From Vibrio porteresiae DSM 19223 (GTDB lineage: Bacteria; Pseudomonadota; Gammaproteobacteria; Enterobacterales; Vibrionaceae): a stretch of DNA of 64,000 nt. The stretch lies in the NCBI RefSeq assembly GCF_024347055.1, contig NZ_AP024895.1, forward strand, positions 992,001-1,056,000, read 5' to 3'. This document shows positions 15,770 to 23,767 of this stretch, in pieces. Position 1 is the first letter of the stretch. Each line of letters begins with the position of its first letter. Below the pieces are notes generated by a model, which was not told the DNA's origin, searched no databases, and saw nothing but the letters and a program-made list of their open reading frames with translations. The translations under genes and the position numbers were made by a program.

Positions 15770-16507
15770 CTAGTATTGAGAATCGCGTAAAATACGTTCA
15801 CCGTACAAGCCATTTTTCGGTAACGGCTTATAGCTAGAGTTGGCTGCACGCAGCACACGAATCCCTTCAGCTCCGGCTTGACGTGCAGAAATAATGTCAC
15901 CATCCGCATCGCCATAATAGATCTGAATTTTATGAGCTTTGATGTACTGAGTTTTGGTGTAAACCGTACGGCTGGAACCGGCAAAAATCACATCGTTCAT
16001 TTTCTTAATGTGGAAGGTCTTTTTCAGATAATCGGTCGTGAAGTGACAAGGAGAAGCCGTACGACCTGTGATGAAGTAGATATCGTCACCACGAGATTGG
16101 TGCATCGCAATCAGCTTTTGTGCAATCTCTTTTGGCATACTAAACGCGTCCCAACCACAGTTGGCTTTATCCCAAAACTTTTGGTTACTTAGATATTCAT
16201 AACCATTAGGGGAAAACATCTGCTGACCACGATAGAAAACAGGTGAACTAAATAAGGTGGTGTCGTCGATGTCAAATCCCACCGCAATAGGCGATTTACC
16301 TTGCAATTCATGTTCGATATCGCTGACATCAATCATGTGAAGGTCATTAGGAATACCGTTCGCCAACATTTCTGCGGTGGTGTAACCCGGATGAGTGCCT
16401 GGCGTTTTAGGGTCGGCGTTGACGGTGTAACTCAATAATGCACTGAGACTAACTAGACTAATTAACAGAGGCGTTTTCAAAAGAATGTCCTTTTCGAGCA
16501 ATGACAT
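15770..16507 (-). CDS. aphA: Class B nonspecific acid phosphatase
   Basis: A 245-residue periplasmic phosphatase of the HAD superfamily. After a signal peptide (about 1-30, ending in YTVNA), the protein has the class B signature GFDIDDTTLFSSP, whose first Asp is the nucleophile. It also has FITGRTAS (motif 2), a Lys near KTQYIKAHKI and the acidic motif YYGDADGD. AphA removes phosphate from nucleotides and other monoesters in the periplasm. The frame extends to 16522; I prefer the Met at 16507 since it gives a normal signal peptide. Single gene, closed by the terminator at 15657. Confidence 0.93.
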   Translation of the reverse strand: MSLLEKDILLKTPLLISLVSLSALLSYTVNADPKTPGTHPGYTTAEMLANGIPNDLHMIDVSDIEHELQGKSPIAVGFDIDDTTLFSSPVFYRGQQMFSPNGYEYLSNQKFWDKANCGWDAFSMPKEIAQKLIAMHQSRGDDIYFITGRTASPCHFTTDYLKKTFHIKKMNDVIFAGSSRTVYTKTQYIKAHKIQIYYGDADGDIISARQAGAEGIRVLRAANSSYKPLPKNGLYGERILRDSQY

Positions 16508-16576
16508 AAGAGGTCGTAGCATAACCTTATGCGCCTAAATGTGTATAGTCGAAATGCAACTTAAGGGGTAATTTTG

Positions 16577-17044
16577 CTAACGCTGTCCAAACCATTTATC
16601 ACCGAACATAAACAGCGCTAAGCCGATGAGCATGATGGCAAGCCCAGCGTATTTCCACCAATACACCGGTCTAATTGGCATCTGAATTAAACCTAAACTG
16701 TCGATCAGCATACCTGCAATCAACTGACCGAGAATAAATAAAAACATCGCATTGGTAATCCCAATACGTGGTGCCAAAAAAATACTGGTAAATACCACCG
16801 ATGCCCCGATGAGCCCGCCTGTCCAACGCCACCAAGGCTGCTGAGCAAGTTGGACTGACATGCCACTCCACTGCACTTGAGTTAATGCAAGCAAACCTAA
16901 GCAAATGGCACCCACGGTAAAAGAGATGAATGCCGCCATTAAGGGTTGTCCATTGACCCCCACACTTAAACGACTATTCACCGCTGCTTGGACAGATAGA
17001 CCAATTCCGCTGGTTAACGCCATAACAAAATAGAGCCAGTTCAT
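16577..17044 (-). CDS. DMT-superfamily transporter, DUF606/YdcZ type
   Basis: A 155-residue membrane protein with five hydrophobic segments and the start MNWLYFVMALTSGIGL, then QAAVNSRL. Short five-helix DUF606 proteins are half-size members of the drug/metabolite transporter superfamily and probably work as dimers. Substrate unknown. It ends with FGDKWFGQR. Confidence 0.82.
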   Translation of the reverse strand: MNWLYFVMALTSGIGLSVQAAVNSRLSVGVNGQPLMAAFISFTVGAICLGLLALTQVQWSGMSVQLAQQPWWRWTGGLIGASVVFTSIFLAPRIGITNAMFLFILGQLIAGMLIDSLGLIQMPIRPVYWWKYAGLAIMLIGLALFMFGDKWFGQR

Positions 17045-17110
17045 GCAATCTCCTGATGAAGAGAATCCTCGTCAGAATAGGATGGACCATTTTTGCCAAG
17101 GGAGCGAATA

Positions 17111-17138
17111 GCAGGAATTGAACCAATTCAATTCCTGC
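17111..17138 (-). terminator. Hairpin downstream of cowN
   Basis: GCAGGAATTGAA and TTCAATTCCTGC form a perfect 12-bp stem with a CCAA loop, 22 bp after the cowN stop. No strong T run follows, so it may be a weak terminator or an mRNA-stabilising hairpin. Confidence 0.5.
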
Positions 17139-17159
17139 CTCAGTGAAATTGTCATTAAC

Positions 17160-17450
17160 TCAACAACATTCTTGTTCGATTTGATACAAAAGTGCCAATG
17201 CTGGTTGGTCATCACATTGGGTAAAATATTCGAACAAAATGTTCATTTGGTTACCAATGAAGTGGAGGTTATCGTGGCCACAGCGCTGCTGGTGAGCACG
17301 TTTATCGGCAAAATAGACCTGCCATTTATTGTCGCCAGCTTGCAAGCTTAGGTTGTGTTCAAGCATGCCGATCAAACGATCGGCATTTTGATTGCATTTG
17401 ATTCCTTCGAATGAAACATAACGGTCGATACTTTGTGTAGTTTTTTCCAT
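17160..17450 (-). CDS. cowN: N2-fixation sustaining protein CowN-like
   Basis: A 96-residue protein starting at the ATG at 17450, which has AAGGA 8 bp upstream; the frame extends further but without an RBS. The sequence carries the CowN family pattern: DRYVSFEGIKCNQNADRLI at the start, then FIGNQMNILFEYF, and a C-terminus ALALLYQIEQECC with the paired cysteines. CowN protects nitrogenase from inhibition by carbon monoxide in Rhodobacter and related diazotrophs. No nif gene is in the window. The neighbouring small membrane gene and Rrf2 regulator on the same strand may be functionally linked. The family assignment is good; the nitrogen-fixation role in this organism is inference. Confidence 0.8.
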   Translation of the reverse strand: MEKTTQSIDRYVSFEGIKCNQNADRLIGMLEHNLSLQAGDNKWQVYFADKRAHQQRCGHDNLHFIGNQMNILFEYFTQCDDQPALALLYQIEQECC

Positions 17451-17556
17451 GTTCAATTCCTTTTGTTGGGGATTTTGTTCGTGTAAGAATAGAATTGCAA
17501 AAACAGTACCATACTCTTGTATCAGCCACACAAATTCTAAGCTGTGTGATCCACGT

Positions 17557-17946
17557 TTACGATGACTTAGTCATTGTCTGTTTGATCTCTTCTTCCCGCA
17601 GTTTTTTGGCCATTGCAGTGAGAAACACTTTAAACACTACACCAGAAAGAAAAACGCTCAGTGAAATGGTGACAAACGTGGTCACTATCCAGTCAACGAT
17701 AGGATAGGGACTGGTAATAAGGCGGGGTTGATAAATACACATCGCAGCAATGACGACCCAATGATTCATGCAATAGAAGCAGTGAAATAGATAGCCAATC
17801 ATATGGCCAGCTTTGTTAGCCAGTAGACGTAGTGGTTGGAAGATCTCAGTTTGGGTGATTGTGATTGAGATATTCGCGGAGGCTAATGCAATGATAAAAC
17901 ATATCCAGACCGCATTAGCTGTAGGGGATTGCAACAGTTCAAGCAT
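17557..17946 (-). CDS. Small membrane protein with CxxC-HW motif, DUF1360-like
   Basis: A 129-residue protein with three likely membrane segments (about 12-32, 50-75, 82-110) and the motif HCFYCMNHWVVIAA, reminiscent of the C-x-x-C-x-x-[FH]W motif of DUF1360 proteins. Function unknown. The ATG at 17946 has no clear Shine-Dalgarno. Instead, a 45-nt perfect palindrome ends 10 bp upstream. It lies between cowN and the Rrf2 gene on the same strand. Confidence 0.6.
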   Translation of the reverse strand: MLELLQSPTANAVWICFIIALASANISITITQTEIFQPLRLLANKAGHMIGYLFHCFYCMNHWVVIAAMCIYQPRLITSPYPIVDWIVTTFVTISLSVFLSGVVFKVFLTAMAKKLREEEIKQTMTKSS

Positions 17947-17955
17947 AGATTTTTG

Positions 17956-18000
17956 ACTCGGTTATTCATGTAACTTTGAAAGTTACATGAATAACCGAGT
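17956..18000. repeat. Perfect 45-nt palindrome upstream of the DUF1360-like gene
   Basis: Two 22-bp arms (ACTCGGTTATTCATGTAACT plus TT, and the exact complement) flank a single G. Neither strand continues with a T run, so it is not a standard terminator. It lies between the end of the Rrf2 gene and the start codon of the next gene, in the place of a leader or operator. Confidence 0.75.
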
Positions 18001-18029
18001 GCAATCAACGGGACAAAAAGTACGGCTAT

Positions 18030-18467
18030 TTAGGAAATCGCATCAAGATAACGTTCAATAAAATCGTCACTGAGCATAGCGAGAGAAATATCAGCAAAGC
18101 GGTTAAAGATCAGTTGTTGTGCTTGAGAAAAAGCATCTTGAATCGCGTTGTTGACGGCTTTCTCTACCACACAGTTAGGGTGTTCGTTGTCGCAACCCAT
18201 CGCAAACAGTTGTGGAGAACCAACTGCTTGATAGATATCGAGTAGGGAGGTTTGGCTGAAATCACAAGTGAGTAGCCAGCCACCACCGTGGCCTTTTTCA
18301 GAGGTGACATACCCGGCTTTTCTCATTCCGGCCATAGTGCGGCGAATCACCGCAGCGTTGGTTCCAAGCATGGCGGCGATAGTCTCAGAGGTCATTGGGT
18401 TACTTCGATCTTTATTCATATGAAGAAGTACGTGCAGGACACGCGATAACCGACTGTCTAATCTCAT
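18030..18467 (-). CDS. Rrf2-family transcriptional regulator
   Basis: A 145-residue winged-helix regulator. The N-terminal DNA-binding region (MRLDSRLSRVLHVLLHM, MTSETIAAMLGTNAAVIRRT) is typical of Rrf2, followed by GHGGGWLL and a dimerisation helix. The cluster region has only two cysteines (MGCDNEHPNC), unlike the three-Cys Fe-S sensors IscR and NsrR, so it looks like the YwnA-type branch. It precedes the palindrome, the DUF1360-like gene and cowN on the same strand and may regulate them. Confidence 0.88.
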   Translation of the reverse strand: MRLDSRLSRVLHVLLHMNKDRSNPMTSETIAAMLGTNAAVIRRTMAGMRKAGYVTSEKGHGGGWLLTCDFSQTSLLDIYQAVGSPQLFAMGCDNEHPNCVVEKAVNNAIQDAFSQAQQLIFNRFADISLAMLSDDFIERYLDAIS

Positions 18468-18700
18468 GAGTTCGCCTTTGGGAATGAATTTTTGGTCATG
18501 TTAGCAGCGTAAGGTGAATTGTCTAGCCGCATAAAGATAAGAAATTTCTCATTATCATTACGCTGAATAAAAATTAATGTTCTAGACTGATTTTGAATGA
18601 CGTATGTGGTTCGACCACTTGCTATGTGAGTGAAGAACACAAAAATAACACGGCTTACAAGCTGGAATTGGGTCTATTCAACACACAAGGATAACAACGT

Positions 18701-20341
18701 ATGGGTTGGTTTATGGATTTGTCGCTGCGGTGGAAAATATCCCTACCGCTCGGCCTCGTTTTTATTATTTCCCTTCTAACTGGTTATAGCACCGCCACTT
18801 CTTCACGCAGTTTACTTCATGGGGTTGAGCAGGCGACTCGCTTTCATGTCCCTGCAATGTCTCTGTTACTTAACGTTGACCGAGATATGTATCAAGCGAT
18901 GGAAGGATTGGAAAATGGTCTGCGTGCACAAATGAATGGTGCGGGAAATCAAAGCAAATATGAGCAAGATTTTCGAACAAACGCAGCTCAAGTCAAAGAC
19001 CGTTTGTCGCAATACATCAGCTTGCAGCAGGACAGCACACATAAGGCGCAAGGAGAGAGGCTTCTCACGAGTGCTTTAGCGTGGATAAGTGATGCAGAAA
19101 AAGTGCAAGCGCTGCTCAATAGCAAGCAGGTTGCCCAGGCTGATCTGCTCTACTTGAGCACTGTTGAGGAGAAATTTGACGCAACGCGAGATTTGCTCGA
19201 CCCGATGGGCGTCTACGAGGCAAAACAGGTTGATGATATTTCTCAGGTAATTTCATCTACAGTACACGAGTCAAATACCACGCAACTGTGGGGCACGGGT
19301 GTGGTCGTTGTGCTGATATTTTTAGGCATCATCACCGTGCCGTCTTTGGTATTACAGCGCGTAAAGTCGCTACAAGTTTGCCTAGACGAGTTAAACAGTG
19401 GCGAAGGTGACTTGCGCTTTCGTATTCAGCTAAAAGGGCAGGATGAGTTCTATGGTTTGGCTGTGAGTTTAAATCATTTTCTCGATAAGCTGCACAGCAT
19501 CATGAAACAGCTTGATAGTCAGGCTAAAGAGATGTCCTCTTCTTCCAAACAGTTACGCCATCTCTCTAAGCAAACGTTAGATATTACTCAAACGCAGACA
19601 GTCGCTGTTGAGTCGATAGTCACTGCCGCAACTGAACTCAGTGCTACGGTTTCTCATGTCACAGAAAATACCGTCGCGGCGGCTAATGAAACCGAACAAT
19701 CGAACCAACATGTGGAAAGTGGTCGTCACACGGCGCAAAAGGCGATTGCCAACCTACAAGTGCTGTGTAGCAATGTTGAAACGAGCGCAACGACTATTCG
19801 GCAAGTAGCAGAGTACGCGAATCAAATCACCGATATCCTAAATATCATTCAAGGAATTGCAGAGCAGACGAACTTATTGGCTCTTAATGCGGCTATTGAA
19901 GCCGCTCGAGCTGGAGAACAAGGACGAGGTTTTGCCGTTGTAGCCGATGAAGTACGCTCGTTAGCAAAACGCACACAGGATGCAACAGAAGACATTAATA
20001 GCATGATTGAACGGCTGAACAGTGGCGTGTCTTCTTCGCTCAGTGATATTGAGAAGAGTCTCAATCAAGCACATCAAACACAAACTTTCTCTGCCGATTT
20101 AGAACAAGCGTTATTGGCGATTTCAGAGTCAGTGGTGTTGATCCGCGATATGAGCCAACAAATATCGACGGCATCGGAAGAGCAGGATGTAACCACACGA
20201 GACATCAGTGAAAACATTACTAAGATAGGCGATTTAACCAAAGAGAGTGAGCATGGCGCGCAAACTGTCGCCAGCGAGAGCCAACATCTGCTCTCATTAT
20301 CTGGATCGCTTGATAAGCTCTTATCACAGTTCAAATTATGA
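18701..20341 (+). CDS. Methyl-accepting chemotaxis protein
   Basis: A 546-residue chemoreceptor. TM1 (about 12-32) and TM2 (about 195-217) flank a periplasmic all-helical sensor domain of about 160 residues. A HAMP domain follows, then the cytoplasmic signalling coiled coil with the conserved hairpin tip QTNLLALNAAIEAARAGEQG and GFAVVADEVRSLAKRT. It binds CheW/CheA at the cell pole. The ligand cannot be read from the sequence. The ATG is preceded by AAGGATAAC. A single gene closed by the terminator at 20374. Confidence 0.95.
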   Translation: MGWFMDLSLRWKISLPLGLVFIISLLTGYSTATSSRSLLHGVEQATRFHVPAMSLLLNVDRDMYQAMEGLENGLRAQMNGAGNQSKYEQDFRTNAAQVKDRLSQYISLQQDSTHKAQGERLLTSALAWISDAEKVQALLNSKQVAQADLLYLSTVEEKFDATRDLLDPMGVYEAKQVDDISQVISSTVHESNTTQLWGTGVVVVLIFLGIITVPSLVLQRVKSLQVCLDELNSGEGDLRFRIQLKGQDEFYGLAVSLNHFLDKLHSIMKQLDSQAKEMSSSSKQLRHLSKQTLDITQTQTVAVESIVTAATELSATVSHVTENTVAAANETEQSNQHVESGRHTAQKAIANLQVLCSNVETSATTIRQVAEYANQITDILNIIQGIAEQTNLLALNAAIEAARAGEQGRGFAVVADEVRSLAKRTQDATEDINSMIERLNSGVSSSLSDIEKSLNQAHQTQTFSADLEQALLAISESVVLIRDMSQQISTASEEQDVTTRDISENITKIGDLTKESEHGAQTVASESQHLLSLSGSLDKLLSQFKL

Positions 20342-20373
20342 TGCTGATGCGGTAGTACAACAAAAAGCAAAAA

Positions 20374-20397
20374 AGAGAGCCGAAGCTCTCTTTTTTT
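20374..20397 (+). terminator. Bidirectional terminator between MCP gene and tRNA-Pro
   Basis: AGAGAGC and GCTCTCT with a CGAA loop, A run on the left and T run on the right. It serves both the MCP gene and the convergent tRNA gene. Confidence 0.85.
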
Positions 20398-20404
20398 AGG
20401 TGTA

Positions 20405-20481
20405 TGGTCGGACTGAGAGGATTTGAACCTCCGACCCCCGACACCCCATGACGGTGCGCTACCAAGCTGCGCTACAGTCCG
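20405..20481 (-). tRNA. tRNA-Pro(GGG)
   Basis: A complete 77-nt tRNA with encoded CCA (complement of 20405-20407). The acceptor arm CGGACTG pairs with CAGTCCG. D arm GCGCAGCTTGGTAGCGC; anticodon loop ATGGGGT with anticodon GGG (complement of 20445-20447); T loop GGTTCAAATCC. It closely resembles E. coli proL, including the mismatch in the anticodon stem. Confidence 0.96.
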
Positions 20482-20489
20482 ATGGAAGT

Positions 20490-20518
20490 ACTCTAATCAC
20501 TTTTGCAAATACCGTCAA
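20490..20518 (-). promoter_or_regulatory. Promoter of tRNA-Pro
   Basis: On the minus strand, TTGACG (complement of 20513-20518) and TAGAGT (complement of 20490-20495) are separated by 17 bp, a few bases before the tRNA. Confidence 0.65.
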
Positions 20519-20544
20519 GAGCAATCAAATCATAAGATTCTGAT

Positions 20545-22350
20545 TTAATTATCCTTTGCGTAAAAACGTTGCAGTTCAGTCAAACCTTGTAATAACACAG
20601 GTAAGGTTGGGCTTTCATGTTTTAGACGGCGATAATTCTCATCGTATACTTTGAAGTTACCAAACTTGTCGACCACTGTGGTTTCATTGCCACTAATCAG
20701 TGCCAATTCTCGGGTATCTCCAGCGAGAATCCACTTGCGCTTAGTCTCATCAAACAGGTTTCTACCACTACTAAAATCGCTCGGATTCGAAGATACGCCC
20801 ATCAGATCCTGCAAAATGGTGACGGAAAGATCGAGGTGACTTGAACGATGTTTAAATTGGGCAGAGAGTTTTCCTGGCCAATGAATGATCATCGGTACTT
20901 TGATCTGGTATTGGCTGTAATTGCTGTTTGAACCCCAAGTATTGGTCTTGGTTTCATTAAATTCCATACCATGGTTCGAAGTAATGATCACCACGGTGTT
21001 ATCCATTAAATTCAGTTGGTTCAATTTTTCAAATAATTGTCCAAGCTCATTATCAGCTAGCGCGACCGATTGTTGATAATCTTCCGCTAAATGCTGCACT
21101 GGCGACCCTTTTTGACCACTGTGATTAAGGTCATTAAAGTCTTCAACCGACGTCAGCTCGAGATAGCTAAACCAATGCTTGCCGTTTTGGCTAACAACCC
21201 AATTACTCCAATTTTCAATGGTTTGTTCGTCTGAATTGACATTAGGTTTAAAGGTCTGTTTGTCCATCGGCATGCCGCGGAACATGGTTTCTTCGTACAG
21301 AGTATCGTCGAAGTTATCTCCACTGAACAAGCCAAATTGGTAGTGATGGCTTTTCAGCACATCGAACATCACTGGCGATGCGCCTTGTGCGGTGATGCTG
21401 CTCGCGTAGCTACTTGGCAAACCATAAAACAACCCGAACAGTCCATACATATCGTTACTAGAACTGTAATGGTTCAAAAAGTTTAAGTTTTGTTCGGCAA
21501 ACGCGCTGGTATAAGGCATTTGCTGAGGATTTAATGCGTCGGCGCGCAGGTTATTCACACTCACTAGTAGAATGTTGAGCTCGTTAGCGCGGCGGCCAAA
21601 TTCGATTTTTTCGAGAGGGTAATTGACCAAATCAACATTGTGTTGGTTCTCTTCCAATCGTTTTAAATACTCTTCACGATCCAATAGCCCATGCTTCTCC
21701 ATGAACGACTTGGCGGTCATAGGGTAGGAAAGCGGGAAGTTTGATTTCTGCCCAGTGACTGGGGTGTAGAAATAGGCATCTGACCACACATAGATCAGAT
21801 GGCTGGCAATGAAGCAGACGAAAAATACAGCAGCCAAAGGACGACCAATCCGTTTATGTGACAGCTTACGTTGCTTGCGCCAAACCCATTCAGAGAGGCC
21901 CAATTCAAGCAAGAAAATCAGGGGTAACACCACAAAGAGGTGTTGAAGGTCTGTGCTTATCGCACTGCTTTTATCGCTAAACAGCAATTCCCACACCACG
22001 GGAGTAAGGTGCAGGTTAATAATTTGATAGGCTTGCGTGTCGACTAAAAGGACGGTGAGTCCTGCCGTCGCGAAACAGACCGAGAAGAATCGGAACACTG
22101 CTCGCGACGGGATCACAAAGGTCAACGGAAACAGAATTAACAAGTAAAGAGCGAAAACCAAAAAACCGAAGTGTCCCGCCCAAGAAACAGAAAGATAAAA
22201 CTGTCCTAGGAAGGTCTCAGGCCATGGTGATTGCGCGATGTATCGCGTACCGATCAGCATCGCAGCTATGATATTGAAGAAGGCAAACCAGTGCCCCCAA
22301 CCAACGAGGCGTGAAACGCGTTCGCCGTATGTATTTCCGCTATCTACCAT
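20545..22350 (-). CDS. yejM: Inner membrane LPS-homeostasis regulator (PbgA/LapC family)
   Basis: A 601-residue protein with five N-terminal membrane segments (about 12-170, starting RLVGWGHWFAFFN) and a large periplasmic sulfatase-fold domain (about 245-600). YejM senses LPS at the periplasmic face of the inner membrane and restrains LapB/FtsH, thus setting LpxC level. The domain shows NILLVSVNNLRADALN where true sulfatases carry metal-binding residues, and IITSNHGMEFNET. It follows yejL on the same strand, as in E. coli, and is divergent from yejK. Confidence 0.93.
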   Translation of the reverse strand: MVDSGNTYGERVSRLVGWGHWFAFFNIIAAMLIGTRYIAQSPWPETFLGQFYLSVSWAGHFGFLVFALYLLILFPLTFVIPSRAVFRFFSVCFATAGLTVLLVDTQAYQIINLHLTPVVWELLFSDKSSAISTDLQHLFVVLPLIFLLELGLSEWVWRKQRKLSHKRIGRPLAAVFFVCFIASHLIYVWSDAYFYTPVTGQKSNFPLSYPMTAKSFMEKHGLLDREEYLKRLEENQHNVDLVNYPLEKIEFGRRANELNILLVSVNNLRADALNPQQMPYTSAFAEQNLNFLNHYSSSNDMYGLFGLFYGLPSSYASSITAQGASPVMFDVLKSHHYQFGLFSGDNFDDTLYEETMFRGMPMDKQTFKPNVNSDEQTIENWSNWVVSQNGKHWFSYLELTSVEDFNDLNHSGQKGSPVQHLAEDYQQSVALADNELGQLFEKLNQLNLMDNTVVIITSNHGMEFNETKTNTWGSNSNYSQYQIKVPMIIHWPGKLSAQFKHRSSHLDLSVTILQDLMGVSSNPSDFSSGRNLFDETKRKWILAGDTRELALISGNETTVVDKFGNFKVYDENYRRLKHESPTLPVLLQGLTELQRFYAKDN

Positions 22351-22386
22351 GTGATGTTCTGTAATTTATCCGTTCTTATGATGAAT

Positions 22387-22602
22387 TCAGTTTTTAATCG
22401 ATGACATCAACGCTTGAGCAAACTTCTCTGCGATTGCTTTGCGCTGACCGGCTGCGACATTCTGATTTAGTACATTCGTGGCAATATTGCCTGCGATCAT
22501 CAATGTTAACTCTGATGACGCACCGTGTTTATCAAGAACGGCAGCAATTTCAGTCAAGATTGTTTCAACTTTGTCGTCACTATATTTTGATGTAATTGGC
22601 AT
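22387..22602 (-). CDS. yejL: YejL family protein (UPF0352)
   Basis: A 71-residue conserved small protein, MPITSKYSDDKVETILTEI and GNIATNVLNQNV, as in enterobacterial YejL. Function not established. It lies 36 bp upstream of yejM in a probable operon. Confidence 0.92.
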   Translation of the reverse strand: MPITSKYSDDKVETILTEIAAVLDKHGASSELTLMIAGNIATNVLNQNVAAGQRKAIAEKFAQALMSSIKN

Positions 22603-22686
22603 AAATACTCTGATGATGATAGTAAAAGCGGCTTATGATAACCTACTATGCCTTACAACTGAAACCACAACGATGATAATTTCACT

Positions 22687-23691
22687 ATGAGTCTGCACCT
22701 TTCGAATGTCATTTTGCATCAATTGCGTAAAAATGATAACGACGAGCTCGTTGTTAACTTCCGAGCTCAAGCCCTTGATAATGATACATCAACAGAGAAC
22801 CTTGTGGCTGAATTGCATCGAGTTTTTAATGCAAAATCAGGTAAAGGGTTCGGTTCTTTTCAATCTGACAGTGATTTTCAACAGTGGTTGCAGGAACTGC
22901 GTCAAGGAAACCGCAATTTCTACGACTTCTCGCAACTGAGCGCACAGCGTCTGCGTGATGAACTGTCAAAATATCCATTTGCCGATGAAGGCATTTTGGT
23001 GATGGCTGATTATCAGTCACTAGCAACAGAATATTTGTTTATTGGTTTACTACCAATGAATCAAAGTCTTAAGGTTACTGAAGGGTTAGATATCAGTGCG
23101 ACGGACTACCTCGATATCAATAAAATGGATATCGCGGCACGAATTGATATCTCAAGCTTCGAGACCGATAAAGATTCCAATCGCTATCTTACCTACATCA
23201 AAGGTCGTGTTGGCCGTAAAGTGGCTGACTTCTTCCTAGATTTCTTGCAAGCCGCGGTAGGACTGGATACTAAGCAGCAAAACCAAGTGCTAATGCAGGC
23301 AGTGGAAGACTTTTGCACAGATTCAAAATTGGAAAAATCAGAAGCAATTAGTTACAAAAAACAGGTCTACGATTACTGCAACGATCAAATCAAAGCAGGA
23401 GAAGAGATCGAGATTAAGGAACTTTCTGGCGAGTTATCACCAAGCGAAGATGGTACTAGCTTTATTGAATTCACTGAAAAACACGGCTATGAGCTGGAAG
23501 AAAGCTTCCCAGGCGATCGCAGTACGGTGAGAAAACTGACCAAGTATGTGGGTGCTGGTGGCGGATTGAACATCAGCTTTGATAGCCTCCTGATGGGTGA
23601 GCGCGTGTTTTACGATCCAGAAACCGATACGCTGACGATTAAAGGCACACCGCCAAACTTACGCGATCAACTTACGCGCGGTAATAAGTAA
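22687..23691 (+). CDS. yejK: Nucleoid-associated protein YejK/NdpA
   Basis: A 334-residue protein matching the usual length of the family (335 in E. coli). The start MSLHLSNVILHQL and the segments YLTYIKGR, RKVADFFLDFL and GAGGGLNISFDSLLMGERVF are characteristic. It binds the nucleoid and has been linked to topoisomerase IV function. Divergent from yejL-yejM with 84 bp between, and closed by a strong terminator. Confidence 0.94.
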   Translation: MSLHLSNVILHQLRKNDNDELVVNFRAQALDNDTSTENLVAELHRVFNAKSGKGFGSFQSDSDFQQWLQELRQGNRNFYDFSQLSAQRLRDELSKYPFADEGILVMADYQSLATEYLFIGLLPMNQSLKVTEGLDISATDYLDINKMDIAARIDISSFETDKDSNRYLTYIKGRVGRKVADFFLDFLQAAVGLDTKQQNQVLMQAVEDFCTDSKLEKSEAISYKKQVYDYCNDQIKAGEEIEIKELSGELSPSEDGTSFIEFTEKHGYELEESFPGDRSTVRKLTKYVGAGGGLNISFDSLLMGERVFYDPETDTLTIKGTPPNLRDQLTRGNK

Positions 23692-23714
23692 AAAACAGTT
23701 CAGTTTAGAGACAA

Positions 23715-23738
23715 AAAGAGCGCCGCGGCGCTCTTTTT
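23715..23738 (+). terminator. Bidirectional terminator between yejK and nhaC
   Basis: AAAGAGCGCC and GGCGCTCTTT form a 10-bp stem around GC, followed by T on the + strand and preceded by A, so it serves both convergent genes. Confidence 0.85.
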
Positions 23739-23767
23739 TATTAGGTTATGTTTTAGATAATTTGCTG

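Noticed and set aside
18535..18565. Fur-box-like sequence upstream of the MCP gene
   Set aside because: Only one half (AATGATAATGA on the minus strand) fits; the other half does not, and neither neighbouring gene is a typical Fur target.
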